This document shows, piece after piece, positions 12,586-25,572 of a DNA stretch of 64,000 nt. The DNA is taken from assembly GCA_014281115.1 (NCBI GenBank), contig JACONQ010000007.1, positions 1,736,001-1,800,000 of the forward strand, read 5' to 3'. Both the position numbers and the translations under genes were made by a program. Below the pieces are notes generated by a model. The model was given only the letters and a program-made list of their open reading frames with translations, made no database searches and had not been told where the DNA came from. The stretch's first letter is position 1. Every line of letters starts with the position of its first letter. Source of the DNA: Laburnicola sp. R22_1. Taxonomy: Eukaryota > Ascomycota > Dothideomycetes > Pleosporales > Didymosphaeriaceae.

Positions 12586-12652
12586 GGGTATCTCTATTAG
12601 ACTTAAACACATACTATTTAACATACTAGAGGGAAAGATATTTCTATATTAG

Positions 12653-15194
12653 TATTATTAGGTGCGGTAGATGTATCCTTAGATTTGCCTATACTAACTT
12701 ATAATAGCGTATTCTTAAATATTAACTCTTTATCCTATATTATTATATTTATAAATCTTACTATTTTATTGTTTTCCTAATCCTAATAGTAAGCAATATA
12801 GTAGTTGCTACTTACTATGCAGTTACATAATATAAACTATAACCTTATACTATTCTTAGACTTATTAAGATATATGCTAAAATTTTAATTAAGGACCCTA
12901 GTATAATAGAGCGCCTGTTAGATTTTAATACTATACTAGTTAATAACCTAGGCGCTCTTATGCGTATCTTTAGAGTTAAGAATTAGATATCTCTATAGGA
13001 GAATGGTCGCAAAGGCTATTCAAACTCCTAGGTGATAATCTTCTCTATTTTAGGCTGTTTGTGGCGCTCTACTAGAGTCTAGAAGCTTTTTCTATACTAC
13101 CTTACCCCTTTATTAGTATATGTTTAAGAATAAATCGTCTAAAATATCTCTTATAAGCTATAGTATATAACTTGTAACTGCGCCTGGCTTATAGCACAAA
13201 TTTCCTGTCGCCTTATTAAAAAAATAATAAAGAATATTTTTATATTAGTTACTATATTCTATAATCTAATAGTACCTAATGCAATATAGCCTTCGCGACA
13301 TACTACTAGATAATATACTAGATAATTAGGGCAATATACTAGCGCTATTTATAGTTATGTAACACTTTAGGACGCTTAATCTCTAGTCGCTTATGTCTTA
13401 TAATCTATTACTAGAGTTTCTTAATTCCCTACTCTAGAATTTAGAGAATTATTTAGCGACAATAATTTTAGTTATTTTAATAGCTTGTCTTACGCTTATA
13501 AGGGCTCTGCTTTATAAGATATAGAAAGTTAGTAGGGATTTAAAGACTAATAGGTGATGTTTAGTATATAGTATTTTACTTAAAGCAACCTATTTCTAGT
13601 ATAATCTACTTATAGTATACCTTAAAATATCTAAGCAAAAACCTTATTGCGACCTTAACTTATAGGAGCGACTAGTAGACTATATAAAGTAAGCCCTCTA
13701 GAAGCAGTTAATAAAACGAGGCCCGAATTAGTTCCTATATAGTCTTATTTAACTTTTAGCATACTTCCCACTATATTATATATCTAAAATAGCGCTAGGA
13801 ATCTTTAAATAGTTTAAGGTAAATCTAGAGGAATAATAAAATAGTGGATACTAGATAATGGCTAGCCTAATACAGATAATAGCGACAAGGTAAGGATTTA
13901 TTAGTATGTCTTTAATCTCTAGTCTATAATTCTATTTGCAGGGAGCTATATAGGACTATTAACTATTCTTTATTTTTAGTTCTTAGCGTAGCCTATATTA
14001 TATTAGATATATATATATATATTCTTTGCTAATAAGTATCTCCTTTAGCCTAACAACTATAACACTTTTTAATTTTAATTTTTACTATTATATACTACGT
14101 ATAAGTTCTAGTCTCTTAAGCCTTAACTTTTTAAGAGAGATATAGATAACTTATTTAACTTTATCTAGAGATAAGATTACACATATTCTTATTCTAGACA
14201 AAGGCTCTAGATTTTGCTAGCATTCCTTCTCTTATTCTATCTTAGCTTATATCTAACTATCACTCTCTCTAAGGGCTTCTGCTATAGAAATACTACCATA
14301 TTAGCGATAAATTACAATAGCAGTGTTAGAATATTAATAATAATATATCTCTAAGGTCGACACAAGAACATACGCTCTATTATAAAATAGGTAGAGTAAG
14401 ACATCTATTTTACTATTTCTATCTAAAGCTAATATATAGAAGGAGAACTATAATTTTCTTAGATAACCTTAATAAAAGATATATATGTCTAGTTACTATC
14501 TTTCTTACTATGTCTCTTACTAATAGAGTACTAAAAAATGCGTAACTTTTACACCCTCTTTTAAAGTAGACAGTTTTAGAGTATATAATTAAAAAGTAAG
14601 ATCTTGCTATCTTAAGACAACCTTTATAGTAAAGGACAAGCCTTTACTTATATTTAATAAAGGCTACGATACTTTATAAGATACTATAATTATTAATTTA
14701 TAGAGCCGGCTATAAGGATATATTAAAAGTTATCTTAGAGAATAACCACAAGGCTGCTAGAAGAGAAAAAAGACGTAAGTAGCCTAAGATTACTTATGCT
14801 GGTTATTTTAATAATATGTAGGATTGGCAACTAATTATATACTACACCTACTTCTAGTGTACCTAATAGTTAGTCTTACTACTAGTTACTAACTGTTTAT
14901 TAACTATTAGTAGATAGTATAGTAGTTAGACATATTAGGATAGTAACTAACTATATAGTAATATACTAGTAACTATAGTAAGACTATTAAACTTACCTAA
15001 TTAGGTAATTAGAGATAGTTTTTAGTATTAGTACCTAAGTTAACGCCTAATTTAGTAAAGTAAAATGCTATATAATAATATATAATAACACTAGCTAGAA
15101 AGAGTTTTATTTTTACTAAATTTTTAGTACTTCTACACTATATATATAGTAGTCTTTATTTATCTCTATTATAATATTTGTTTATTTACCTATT
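12653..15194. other. A+T-rich degraded matrix
   Basis: No recognisable gene. Around 14860-15010 there is a cluster of TAGTTACTA/TAGTAACTA words, with an imperfect inverted repeat (left TAATAGTTAGTCTTACTA, right TAGTAAGACTATTA) that could be an old miniature inverted-repeat element. A similar word cluster occurs at about 32760-32880. Confidence 0.5.
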
Positions 15195-15199
15195 ATTAT

Positions 15200-15521
15200 T
15201 ATTAGATATAAGGGTATCTTTAATGTATAAGATAGATTATGGTAGATTTTTATAATAGTTAAGATTATTAATTGTGTTAGAGAAGCTCGGCTATACGCGA
15301 GGTGTCTATCTAGTGCCAAGACGTCGTTATTCCTAAAGGGGCTTAGCGTCGCGCTAAATAGCTCCCAGGTCGACCTGTGAGCTGTTAATTAGTCCATCGG
15401 CCCCACTTTAGTGATTACTATGCGCTAGCCTCCTTAGTGTAATTTACAGTAATTTCATCGTGAGGAGACCATATAATTAGACACACATTCACCGTGATTC
15501 ACAGTGACTATCTATCTAACA
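15200..15521 (-). repeat. Copia-A LTR (3' LTR in element orientation)
   Basis: 322 bp, the same length as 25573-25894. The terminal TG has been mutated to TA (TATTAG for TGTCAG). The inner end reads CTAACA for CTGACA. The distal half (15300-15521) is better preserved than in the other LTR. Differences between the two LTRs that I compared are transitions. Confidence 0.93.
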
Positions 15522-16752
15522 CACCCCCTTAGCTTGGATCATCTTAGGCCAAGCTAGACACATCTCTTTCGCAACCGTACTATGGCTCATAGTCCAAATG
15601 CTTCCATCCTTTGTTCTAGTTCGTGCAGGTCGACCTCTTAGTCGGTGATCCTTCCTGCAACGTCTTCAAGTCCTAGTTAATTTAAGAACTTGGTCCATTT
15701 CCTGGCTGGCAGAGCCTTCGTAAGGCCATCTACTACTATCTCTTCTAATTGTTAGTACTGGACTTTAATAGCTTCACGTACTACTTCTTGTCAAAGCTAG
15801 TAATTGTATATATTAACATGCCTAAGCTTAGTTTGCAACTTAGCGATCTCTTTAGTAACAAGTCGAATTGTTTGTTAATTATCGCAATTAATTATAATTG
15901 TTAATAGTAAGAGCGTAATCTTAAGCTTAGCAATTAACCAAGCGGTAAAGAGTGCCTCCTTTGCAACCTATAAGAGTGCTAGCAACTTAGCTTTAGTTAT
16001 TAAGGTGGTAACTGTGTCTTGCTTGTTTGCCTTCTAGGCAACAAGTCTACTAAACAGCTTAATAATATATCCTTACAAGCTTTTCCTATTAGGGGTATTG
16101 TCTGCAAACAACGCGTCGCTCGCGACTTCGTAGGTGTCTACTCCTCTAGAGCGTAGCCCTAATAATTAGGTGGAGGATAGGTATAGCAGCACGCGGTTAG
16201 CAGCGTTATAATAGTCGTCGCTAGAATTTAATAGAAAGCGCGATAATTAGGAGCTTGCGAAAGCGATATTCAGGCGCGTAGTTACTGCAGCATAGAGGAT
16301 TAATCCAATCTTTTGCTAGTATCAATTAATCTCTACCTTTAAGGCAAGTCCTTCTTAAGGAAGTAGTTTAACTACTATTATTAGTATATCGTACTTAAGG
16401 TCGCGTTAGTTAATAAGGCGGCTAATCTTGTCCATATAGGACGCCTCTTTCTCATTACTGCGTTAGCAGCGTGTTTCTAATCCTTTGAGTATGCGACAAT
16501 AAGGTCGTCTACATAGAAGAAGATAATAATACTGTCTTTAATTATATAGTAGGGTTCGTGCAGGACTGCGGTAAAACTAAGATCCTTAAGCACGCTAGTA
16601 AATTCTCTCTACCACAGTAGTAGTAAGATTCATAGACCATATAGTGCCTTATGCAACTATAGAATAGTGCCTAATCGGGTATAACCTCGTGGCATTCTCA
16701 TGTAGAGTTCTCTATCCAGTTTCGCGTGGACGAAAGCGTTAGTGACGTTGTA

Positions 16753-16904
16753 TGTTAGTGTGGAGTACGATATCACATGATACCACCAACCTGATGTAGA
16801 CTAGTTGCTGATCACGATTCTGCTACTTAAGCAGTTTCTCTGTTTAGCTTGTTACAATCAACTCAGTCTCTTATTCCTAATTGCTACCCTACTTATCCCT
16901 TACA
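16753..16904 (+). repeat. Copia-B 5' LTR
   Basis: 152 bp, TGTTAGTGTGG...CCCTTACA. Compared with the 3' LTR it differs by two G/A and two C/T changes. Confidence 0.97.
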
Positions 16905-16915
16905 GTTATGAGCCC
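16905..16915 (+). promoter_or_regulatory. Putative primer-binding site (initiator tRNA-Met anticodon arm)
   Basis: GTTATGAGCCC directly abuts the 5' LTR. Its reverse complement GGGCTCATAAC is the anticodon arm of eukaryotic initiator tRNA-Met, with CAT as the anticodon. That would be half-tRNA priming as known for Drosophila copia, rather than priming from the tRNA 3' end. Inferred from sequence only. Confidence 0.7.
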
Positions 16916-17013
16916 GGCCTACGCTTAATTCAACTGCAGTTCACACTCTACCTATTTACTACACACGCGCTTTCCACGACAGAGATTAACTTGACGAGCT
17001 CTAGTTTGCCACG

Positions 17014-20000
17014 ATGAGCAACAAAGAGGACAAGCTGATTGTTAAGGAGACAATTATCCTTGACAAGCCGAGCGATTAGTTAAAGTGGATCTTTCTGCGA
17101 AAGAGGACCGCTGAGGCATACAAGATCTGGGACTATTGTAACCTAGATTTGACAGTAGATACTGTCAAGAAAATCTACAATAAGAAACCTAAGGAGCGAC
17201 TACTACGCTTATTTAAAAAGGACAACACACCTAACAAAGCTTCAAGCATTGTCTAGGGCAACAATGATATTGAACCAGACGAACTTACAAAATCTGAACA
17301 AGAGGACTACACCTTCTGGCATGGGTTCTACGCAACAAAGCTGGCAGCCTGGCAGAAGAAGGAGAACGCTCTTAACAACCTGGCACGGGAGATTGCAAGG
17401 ACGATCGCCAGCAGGCATATCCTAGTTATTAAGGATGCTGAAACTCCCTACGAACAACTCATGCAACTCAAGAAGATATTCTGTATGTCAGTAGTAGAAC
17501 GCAAGTATGAGTTGCTCGAGCAGTACGACAAGATTAAGAAGGTTCCACAACAACAGAAGATGGATGCTTGGTATAAGAGCTACATCACTATCCTTCGCGA
17601 CATGATCAAACTGAAACTACCTGAAGTCCAGGATTATCAAGCATAGCAGGACTTTCTTCGAGTAATTAGGGGAATTGATGAGTCCTTTGTCACGCACGAA
17701 ATTTAGGAGATCACGCGAGCCAAGATAAACGGAACCCTGTATATGGATCCTGTTGCACTAGTGGAGAACTATCGACGGTTCCAACGCACCTTGAACCCTG
17801 TAGCGTCAGCACTTAGAACATACGCCGTTTTAGGACGCCCTAGTCCAAACACCAACAGCAACACCCAGAAACGTACAGTCACGTGCATCTGCGGGGAACA
17901 GCACTTGTTTAAACAGTGCTCCTATGTGGTGCCTTCTCTCCGACCTGCTGGATGGAGGCCCGACCCAGTTGTCTCAGCCGAGTTTGACAGAGTTAGGAAA
18001 CTAGGCAAAGGCAACCCTTTAAGCGCAGCTCTGTTTGGAGCTAAGAAGAAAGCTAGTGAAAAGGCAGCTACTGCCAACAAGAATAATTTCTCAATAGACA
18101 CTGGTCACCCTCTATTAAATGCTCAAAACTCAACAGGAGCAGTTATGCACTGGCAAGGCAGCCAGAACGCAGCTTAGGTTGTTACTCCACTTAGTACAGC
18201 TGCTGTTCAACAGCCTCCACCGCCATTAATCAACAAGTGGATACTGGATCCTGGCTCCAATCTACATGTCACAAACCATCGGCCAAAGACTTGGGAGAAG
18301 ATCCGAGATGGACACCCAGATGATATCCTACTAGCCGGCACGCAAGCCCTGCAGATACATAAGTGGGGAAATGTTAAGCTGTTTGTTAATACTCCAACTG
18401 GCGAACGTTGAGTGACTATGATATGGGTAGCACTTATTCCCACATTCTTTACATTAGTAGTGTCACTCTCACGCTGTCAATTAGTTGGTATTGAGTTCGA
18501 CTCGGGACATAGCTGTCTCTATCTAAGGAGCGCTTTAATGGACATATTCTGCACACTTGATAAGCAGGGTGGCTATTGGGTTATGGACTCTAACAAGGCA
18601 ACACGTCCGAACGCATTAGAGTTGTACACATTCGCGATTCAGTCGAAGTTAGCCAAGCCAAGCTGTATAGAGCGCAAGCCTCTACAAGTCACCCCTATAG
18701 AAGCTTATCAGATGCTAGCTCATGCAGGACGACGCGCGGTTGAACACCTAGAGCAGGCAGTGGATGGTATCAGGCTTATTACTGGCCCCTAAGCCCCGCA
18801 ATGGAGGGAATGTGAAAAGTGCATTAACTCTAAGCTTTCTAAGATCATCAGTCGACGCCCTTAACGCGAGCCTGCGACACGCCCCTTTGAACGTATCGGC
18901 ATCGACCTTGTACAACTCAGGAAGACGGGTGAAGCTTGCTATAACAGGGACAAGTGGCTCTTACACGCTGTGTGTTAACATAGCAGATACCATTTAGGGA
19001 AGACTCTTTGTGATAAGAAGAAGGAGACTCTGACGCGCTTAGTTCGACAGATACTGGCGCTTATACAGACCTAGTTTGACGCGATTGTTGTATACGTTCG
19101 CTGTGACAACGAAAAGGGTTATGCTGATCTTTGGGAGGTCTTTTAAGACCTGGGTATCACAGCTGAGCGACGTGCTGTTAGTGCAGAAGAGATGACTGGC
19201 CTGCCCGAGAAGGCTGGTAACCTTATTATCACTGCGGCAAGAGCTTTGCGGATTGAAGCAAATTTGCCTAAGGAACTGGCTAACGAGTTATGCCTAACGG
19301 CTATTTACATCCTTAATCAATTGCTAATAGAGGTTCTTGACTAGAAGACGCCCTACGAATATGTATGCAAGGTGAAGCTGTCTCTTGCACACATAGACGT
19401 TATTGGTGCTAAAGCCCTATTCCGTAATACTAAGGTGGCTAAAGGTGACAAGCTCGAGTCAAGGTCGATTACTGGATGGCTAGTTGGATACAAAGGAACG
19501 AATATCTTCCGTGTATGGGTTCCTGGGGCTGACAGTGTTGTTCGAACACGTGATGTTGTCTTCGTACGAGACCAACGCTACTCGGCTCTACAACTTGAGC
19601 CTATGACAGAGGAGATACGACGCGTAGTCAGAGTCCTTGATATCGATTCATCGGACAAGGAGGAAGATCCCGTTATCGAGCAGATCCATCGTGATATAAC
19701 ACATCGTCAACATATAGTTGAGGATGATGTTGAGGATCAAGAAGAAGAGGCTACTAGGCTAGATAATGCCGAAGAGCAGATTCAACAGGAGGCCTATGAA
19801 GGATTACTCACACCCCGAGAGACACTAGTACCTAGCACTTATAATTGTTCTCAACCAAAAGGCTGGAGAGAAATTGCTTCTAGAGATACTGCGCCAAACC
19901 GCTATTAGAATAACGCTCTAAGACGGACAAACCCTAATATTGCTGCAGACAATATCGTTCTAGGGTCCCGTCGTCGGGGAGGTGGTAGAGGAGACGATAC

Positions 20001-21765
20001 GCCTAGGGACCATTTCAGTACGCACGCTTCTCTGTACTGGCAAACGTTTGCTACGGCAATCGTGCAACTGCCCCCAAATGAAGAGTTGAAGGTTCACCGT
20101 GATCAACTGCCGCCGCCACCAAAGAACTGGGCTGAGGTCAAATCCCGCCCTGATGCTGATAAGTGGTTCGCTGCTGCGGACAAGGAGATTAAGGAGCAGC
20201 TTCACAAAGGTGTATTTGAGAAGGTGAAAGATGATATGAAGGAGCACCCAGATGCTGAGACCCTGCCGCTAATGTGGGTTTTCACGTACAAGTTCGATGC
20301 TGATGGCTACTTGACTAGCTACAAAGCTCGACTAGTCGTGAGAGGAGATTTGCAGACAACTTGGGATGATACCTACGCAGCCACCCTCGCGGCTCGAACG
20401 CTCCGCTTCCTTATCGCTATTATGTGCGCCTTTGGACTCCTTGCCTACCAGTACGACGTTAAGAATGCTTTCCTCAACGCGTACCTAGCCCGACTCTGTT
20501 ACGTCTGGACTCCAGATGGGTTCCGAGACAGACTAGGCAATATGATGCGACTACGCCGAGCACTGTATGGGCTTAAGGATGCCCCAGCGCTGTGGCACAA
20601 ACACCTAAAGAAGACCCTTGTTAATATGGGCTTCACTCAAGTCAAGGGTATCCCTTGCCTATTCACTAATGGCAAGCTGATACTATTCTATTACGTAGAT
20701 GATATCGTTGTCCTTTTCTGTAAAGGCGATCAACAATATTATCAACAGTTTCAACGCGAGTTCACGAAACAATACGAGACACGAAGCTTAGGAGAACTAC
20801 GCTGGTTCCTAGGGATACGCATTATTAGAGACTATGCGAAAGGCAAGGTCTGGATGATCCAAGACTCCTACATCGCAAAAGTCTGCCACGACCACAATCT
20901 CCTTTAGGGCAGCCGACACCCTAAGGTCCCTCTGCGCGAGTCTTATCTCCCCCCAAGTACAGATGAACCTAACGCGGAGCGCACCCGCCTATATCAGATC
21001 CTAGTTGGATGCCTTGGCTTCATCTCATATTTCACCCGGCCTGACGTGGCAAAAGCGCACTCGATACTTGCCCGCCATCTAAATAATCCAAGCCAAAAGC
21101 ATCTTGCTGCTGTCAAGTCTGTGTGGCAATACTTATACGACTTCCGATTCTGGGCAATTGGAGCAACAACAACAGCACGCTCTAAGAACACCAACTACAT
21201 TAGTCAAATTGACAATAAGGAAGCTGAGGAGTTATTGTTCTTTGGTGCCTCTGATGCCGCGTTTGCTGACGATCCTGATACTGCTTGAAGCTCATTCGCC
21301 TATGTGTTTAAGCTCTACAGTATGGTCATTGATTGGAAGGCAAAAATTATGAGATCTGTTACCAAATCAACTACTGAGGCCGAACTGTTTGCCCTGTCAA
21401 CTGCTGGCACTGAGTTATCCTGGTGGATGAACACCTTTGAAGCTATTGGGTTTAATCCAGAGGTTCGACCTACGTTGTACTGTGATAACCAGCAAACAGT
21501 CTCTATCGCCAACAAGGACGAAGAAAAGCTCGACACGAAGCTTAGACATATCAAAGTACATCAGATGTGGATCCGCGAGCAAGTTGAAGCCGGGAACATT
21601 GACGTTACCTGGATGGGAACTGCTAATATGCCCGCTGATGGATTAACAAAGTCTCTCTCTGATAGTAGCAAGCACGAGCGATTCTTGCAGCAATTGGGAA
21701 TGACCGATATCCGCCAACAAGTTATTGGTTTAGAGGATAAATTTGTTACATCTGTCGTTACCTAA
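17014..21765 (+). pseudogene. Copia-B gag-pol polyprotein, RIP-inactivated (1,583 codons)
   Basis: One frame runs from ATG 17014 to TAA 21763-21765 with about 15 internal stops and no frameshift. Stops include TAG at 17077, 17254, 17644, 17704, 18175, 19072, 19342, 19906 and 20905, TAA at 18790, 18862, 18976 and 19144, and TGA at 18409 and 21286. Domains in order: gag with a short knuckle CICGEQHLFKQC (17884-17919); aspartic protease WILDPGSNLHV (Asp at 18247; DPG instead of the common DSG); integrase with a His pair near 18720 and CEKC near 18817, a DLV core and a long C-terminal domain; reverse transcriptase with YDVKNAFLN (Asp 20455) and YYVDDIVVL (YVDD 20692-20703); RNase H with SDAAFAD, TEAEL, CDNQQT and ADGLTK. 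Apart from stops nearly all catalytic residues survive. Confidence 0.96.
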
Positions 21766-21852
21766 TAGAGTTCTTCCTAGGGAGGTGCCCTGGAGGCCCT
21801 CTGTTCACTCATTTTGCTTTGTTATACTTTACAGCACTCCGCTACCTTTGTG

Positions 21853-21864
21853 CTATGGGAGGTG
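21853..21864 (+). promoter_or_regulatory. Putative polypurine tract of Copia-B
   Basis: Purine-rich CTATGGGAGGTG immediately upstream of the 3' LTR, where plus-strand priming occurs in LTR retrotransposons. Short and interrupted by pyrimidines, so moderate confidence. Confidence 0.55.
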
Positions 21865-22016
21865 TGTTAGTGTGGAGTACGATATCACATAATACCACCA
21901 ACCTAATGTAGACTAGTTGCTGATCACGATTCTGCTACTTAAGCAGTTTCTCTGTTCAGCTTGTTACAATCAACTCAGTCTCTCATTCCTAATTGCTACC
22001 CTACTTATCCCTTACA
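21865..22016 (+). repeat. Copia-B 3' LTR
   Basis: 152 bp, 148 identical to the 5' LTR. Followed by the TTGTA target duplication and then by the interrupted Copia-A coding sequence. Confidence 0.97.
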
Positions 22017-25000
22017 TTGTACTAGCTAAGCTCTAGGTCAAACCAAGCTGCCATAGATATAAGCAGGCGGAATGATCGTCCTGCAAGTATTACTACGTAG
22101 GTGGCCTAAGTAGTAAGGTGGCGTTATTAATCTCCACGCACTACCAGCCTAGCTTTGCAGTTCTAAAATTAGTAATATTTGTCAAGTTTATAGGTATACA
22201 CCCACATACAGTCAAGGATCTAGTAGCCGCGTGATCGCACTAGGGCAACAGGCACCTTACTCCATAACTTTATTTCTTAGTGGCTCTGTAGATGCAATCG
22301 CTCGGCATCCCTCCATATCTTAAATAGTGGGTGATCTTCTATCCGTGTTCTGCAAGATAGGGGTTCTAGCAAAGAGCTCTAATAGGGTTTCTTGCCTACT
22401 ACAAGCATACATCTAAATTACACTTTATTACGTGGCTTTCCTTTGTATTTGCCTCAGCTTCCTGCTTCTATTCCTACTAGAAAGGCAGTTGCCCATAGCA
22501 CAGCACATTAATCTGGCTATGGTAATCCTATAGGGATTTGTTCATGTTAATCGTGTTCGCTGCTCACCAATAATTAGGCAAGCAGTGCGACAGGCGAAGG
22601 TGTCGCTGGTAGTAATAGGTAGGTGTAATTAATCTTCCTCCCTTAAATGTACCCTAGAGTACCGTCATCCTCGCGGGAGTCTATGATCGACTCATCCTCG
22701 TAGAAAGACTCAGTATTTCGTTATTCCAGTAGTGAGGGCAGTAACTCCACTAATTAGGTCCATACTGCAATCTCTTCATAAGTGCTGTGCATAAGGTTGT
22801 CTATTAGGTCTTCTATTTTGCCTAAGAACACTAATTGTTCGTCAAAAATAACGTCGCGTGTACTAATAACTTTCGCGAGTGAGGGGATCCATATCCTCCA
22901 AATGTTTGTTAATCAGTAGCCCACAAGGTATCTAATCTATACCTTTAGATCTAACCTTTAGAGCTTGCTCTTGCCGCGTTTCGTATTATTAGTCATAGCA
23001 AAGGCTTTGCAGCCATAGGCCCTAAGGTAAGCTTGGTTTAGTTTCTTTAGTCAAGTAACAATGCTGTTCTAGAAGGCAACTATTATAAAGAATACTTCGT
23101 GTGGTGATCGCCATCAATTGGCGTAGTTCGGTGTTCGATTGTATATATATATAGCCGCTTATGTAATTTCTGGCCATAGTGTCCAGGGAAGGTTGGCGTC
23201 AAGTCGCATTGCACAACTCTTCTCCTTAATTACACCCGCTAAGCGTTCAGCGCCTCCATTTTAGGCTTAGGTATCAGGTGCTAAGGGCTCGATAATAATG
23301 CCTTCGCTAACACACCACTTGTAAACGTCTTGTTTAACTAAGAAGATCTCATTGTTAGATTCGATGACCTTAATAGTCACCTTAAATTATACTTTCATAA
23401 ATAGTACAAATTCCTTCAGCAGCTTAATAATTATTCGCGCTAGTCGGTTATCTTTGAAATAGAAGTCCCAAGCCATGCCTAAGAATTAATCAGTGATGAG
23501 CATTTAGCTCTTCTCTCCAGTCGAGCTTTCTTATTCGAAGTTATAAAAGTCTATAGCGACTCTCTCACCAGGGCCATCGTTAATTTAGCTGGCCTATCTT
23601 CTAATTTATTACTTCAGCTTTAATCTGCCGCAAGCGTCGCATTTAACCGTAGTCAGTCCTTTAAGGCGCACCCCCTTAGAGTAATTTACTGTGTGTTCAA
23701 GCGCCTAAGGACCTAGGTAGCCTAATCGTTTGTGCCATATAATAGCGTCCGCCTTTTGCGCTCGCTGTGCGGTGCGCGTGGTAATCTTGTGTGTGGCGTA
23801 TGTACTATTGCGTATAGTACAGTTTTGTGTTAGTATTGCTCTGAACTCTAGTACCCATTAATCGTGTACTTCTTGAAGTTCGGCCAGGATAGTGTTATCT
23901 CTTCTCCTAATCTTTATTAGTTCTGCTCGCATATCCCACCAGAGGCCTTGCCTACGGAGTAATTAGAACAACACTAGATTGCATAGCAGATCAGGGCAGT
24001 AGGCAACGTTGTCTAGCCTTACTACGCAATTTCCTTGCTCGCTTCTAACGTGCAGATAAACGCTCCCATATCCTTTTATCCATACTTGTGATAATCCCGC
24101 CTATATAAAGTCTCCTAGCGACAGTGGCCGCAGTGTGACAAATCAATTAATATTATTAAAGATATGGCAGGTCGTGCCTAAATTAAGGATCGCAGAGTAA
24201 CGTAGTAGGTATGTGTTCGGGTCTAAGTAGTAGGATGCGGCATTAAAGCTCGCTAGGAGGTCAGTGATTCGTCTACCATCTAGTCATTCATCGTCAGCAA
24301 CTTCAGTAATTCAAGTTAGAGTGGGAGTATATAATTGTTTAATCTTTAGTGTCTATAATCTTAGACGCGTTACGGATCTTAAGCCCTTAATAAGCACTAG
24401 GTCATTCTCCATCCTGAATTTCATCAGGGCAACTACTATAGGCTTCAGTTAAAACCAGTCAGGTTGCTTTTTAGGGAATGCGTAAAAGCAGTCTTTCAGA
24501 CTATGGCGTTGTTCACAAGCAGGGCACTTGAGGTTTAATCCCTCTTAGCCACCAACTGCCGTTAGCTCATCGTCAGTGATTCGTACGGACTGCTTGGATT
24601 TGGCCCTAGAGCCAGCTTTATTGGCGCGTAATCTGCCTCGCTTTAGTGATGCTGCTTCATCCACAGGATAGGCGTCCCTATCTGCGGCCTAGGTGGGTTC
24701 ACCACTACCAGCGAGAGATAGTCCTGCAGCAGCAAAAGCGCCCTTCTGTTTACCCTTAATCGAATGCTGCAGTACCATATGTTCTCAGAAGAGTTTCACT
24801 ATTTGTTTTCTTTGAACAGTTTAATCCTTGCTTCCATATTGCTGGAAAGTCGTAACCCACATAGGTGCGACGTTAGATACTGCCTTTATAAAGTCTTGTT
24901 TAACTAAGTCTGGCTGCTAAAGTTCTAAACGTCGTTGTACTCAGCTTCCGTAGCCGCATGATCGTACTCAGCAAGCCAGGCTGCCCATAATCCGGCAGCC

Positions 25001-25560
25001 CTCATCAGCTTAAGGGCGTCTTGATATCTGCCCCTTGCTCGTCGTTATTCGTCGTGTTGGTTAACCCCAACCGTGGTCGTGAGGTTATTAATCCATTATC
25101 TAATTAATTAACCTAGGGTGCAGCAGTTAGTCTGCAAGTGTACCAAGGTCGTGGATTAGAAAAGGGTAACTAGCTTATCTAGGTCCGCCTTCTCCTCTCA
25201 ATATGCGCGCTTAAGTATTTTATAGATCTTAAGTTAATTCTTATAGAAGTCGATATTATCTTTATATGCCTTTGCGCCAGCTGTTAATAGCTATAACAGC
25301 AGCAATAGAGGCTCGTCGGGATGGACGGCTGTATACGCGCCATTCAGTTAATAGCTACCAATGTTTGGTGCGACTGGAATAATTAGTTTGATCGTAGGTT
25401 AATTGGGTAGAGCTGGGTCAATAAGATCCCAGATTTCCAGCAATTGGCTTCGGGCTTTAATTTGCCTTAGCCACGGTGTGAAGTTTGAGTAATCAGCCAG
25501 AATCACTATGGAATCCCTAAGTGTCGATAGAGCCATAATAATCAGCTTAATTAAGGCAGT

Positions 25561-25572
25561 GAGACTCTTAAT
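25561..25572 (-). promoter_or_regulatory. Putative primer-binding site of Copia-A (tRNA-Lys anticodon arm)
   Basis: On the coding strand ATTAAGAGTCTC directly follows the LTR. Its complement GAGACTCTTAAT fits the anticodon arm of tRNA-Lys (anticodon CTT). Like Copia-B this suggests priming from an internal, cleaved tRNA, but from a different tRNA. Confidence 0.6.

Larger units (their letters stand above)
16748..22021 (+). mobile_element. Copia-B: nested Ty1/copia retrotransposon
   Basis: 5,264-bp element (16753-22016) with two 152-bp LTRs and a perfect TTGTA target duplication (16748-16752 and 22017-22021). It is inserted in the opposite orientation into the reverse transcriptase of Copia-A. 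The LTRs differ at only four of 152 positions, all transitions, so it is clearly younger than its host. Layout: 5' LTR, tRNA-complementary site, one 1,583-codon frame, purine-rich tract, 3' LTR. No indel in the coding frame; damage is stops only. Confidence 0.97.
15590..25536 (-). pseudogene. Copia-A gag-pol polyprotein, RIP-inactivated and interrupted
   Basis: Single polyprotein of copia type. Gag starts at ATG 25536 (MALSTLRDSIVILADYSNFT). A CCHC-type knuckle CPACEQRHSLKDC lies at 24526-24488. The frame there differs from the start, so there is at least one indel inside gag. The integrase has the HHCC pair (WHKRLGY at about 23740, then CDACGRLK) and the conserved GGAERLAG near 23254. The reverse transcriptase is cut at the TTGTA target just before NVTNAFVHA. 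The catalytic box YVDD is at 16515-16504. RNase H keeps SDALFAD, CDNQQT and VDGLTKAL, but the usual TEAEL reads TKAKL. Frame is kept from the knuckle through the box once the nested element is removed. Confidence 0.9.

Noticed and set aside
12276..12652. Two overlapping open frames with periodic YLPYLST translation
   Set aside because: They are translations of the 13-bp minisatellite.
18764..18997. Open frame of 77 codons inside Copia-B
   Set aside because: Out of frame with the polyprotein; the true integrase frame with CEKC runs through the same bases.
20062..20907. Intact-looking 281-codon RT open frame as a stand-alone gene
   Set aside because: It is the RT segment between two RIP stops of the Copia-B polyprotein, in the same frame as its neighbours.
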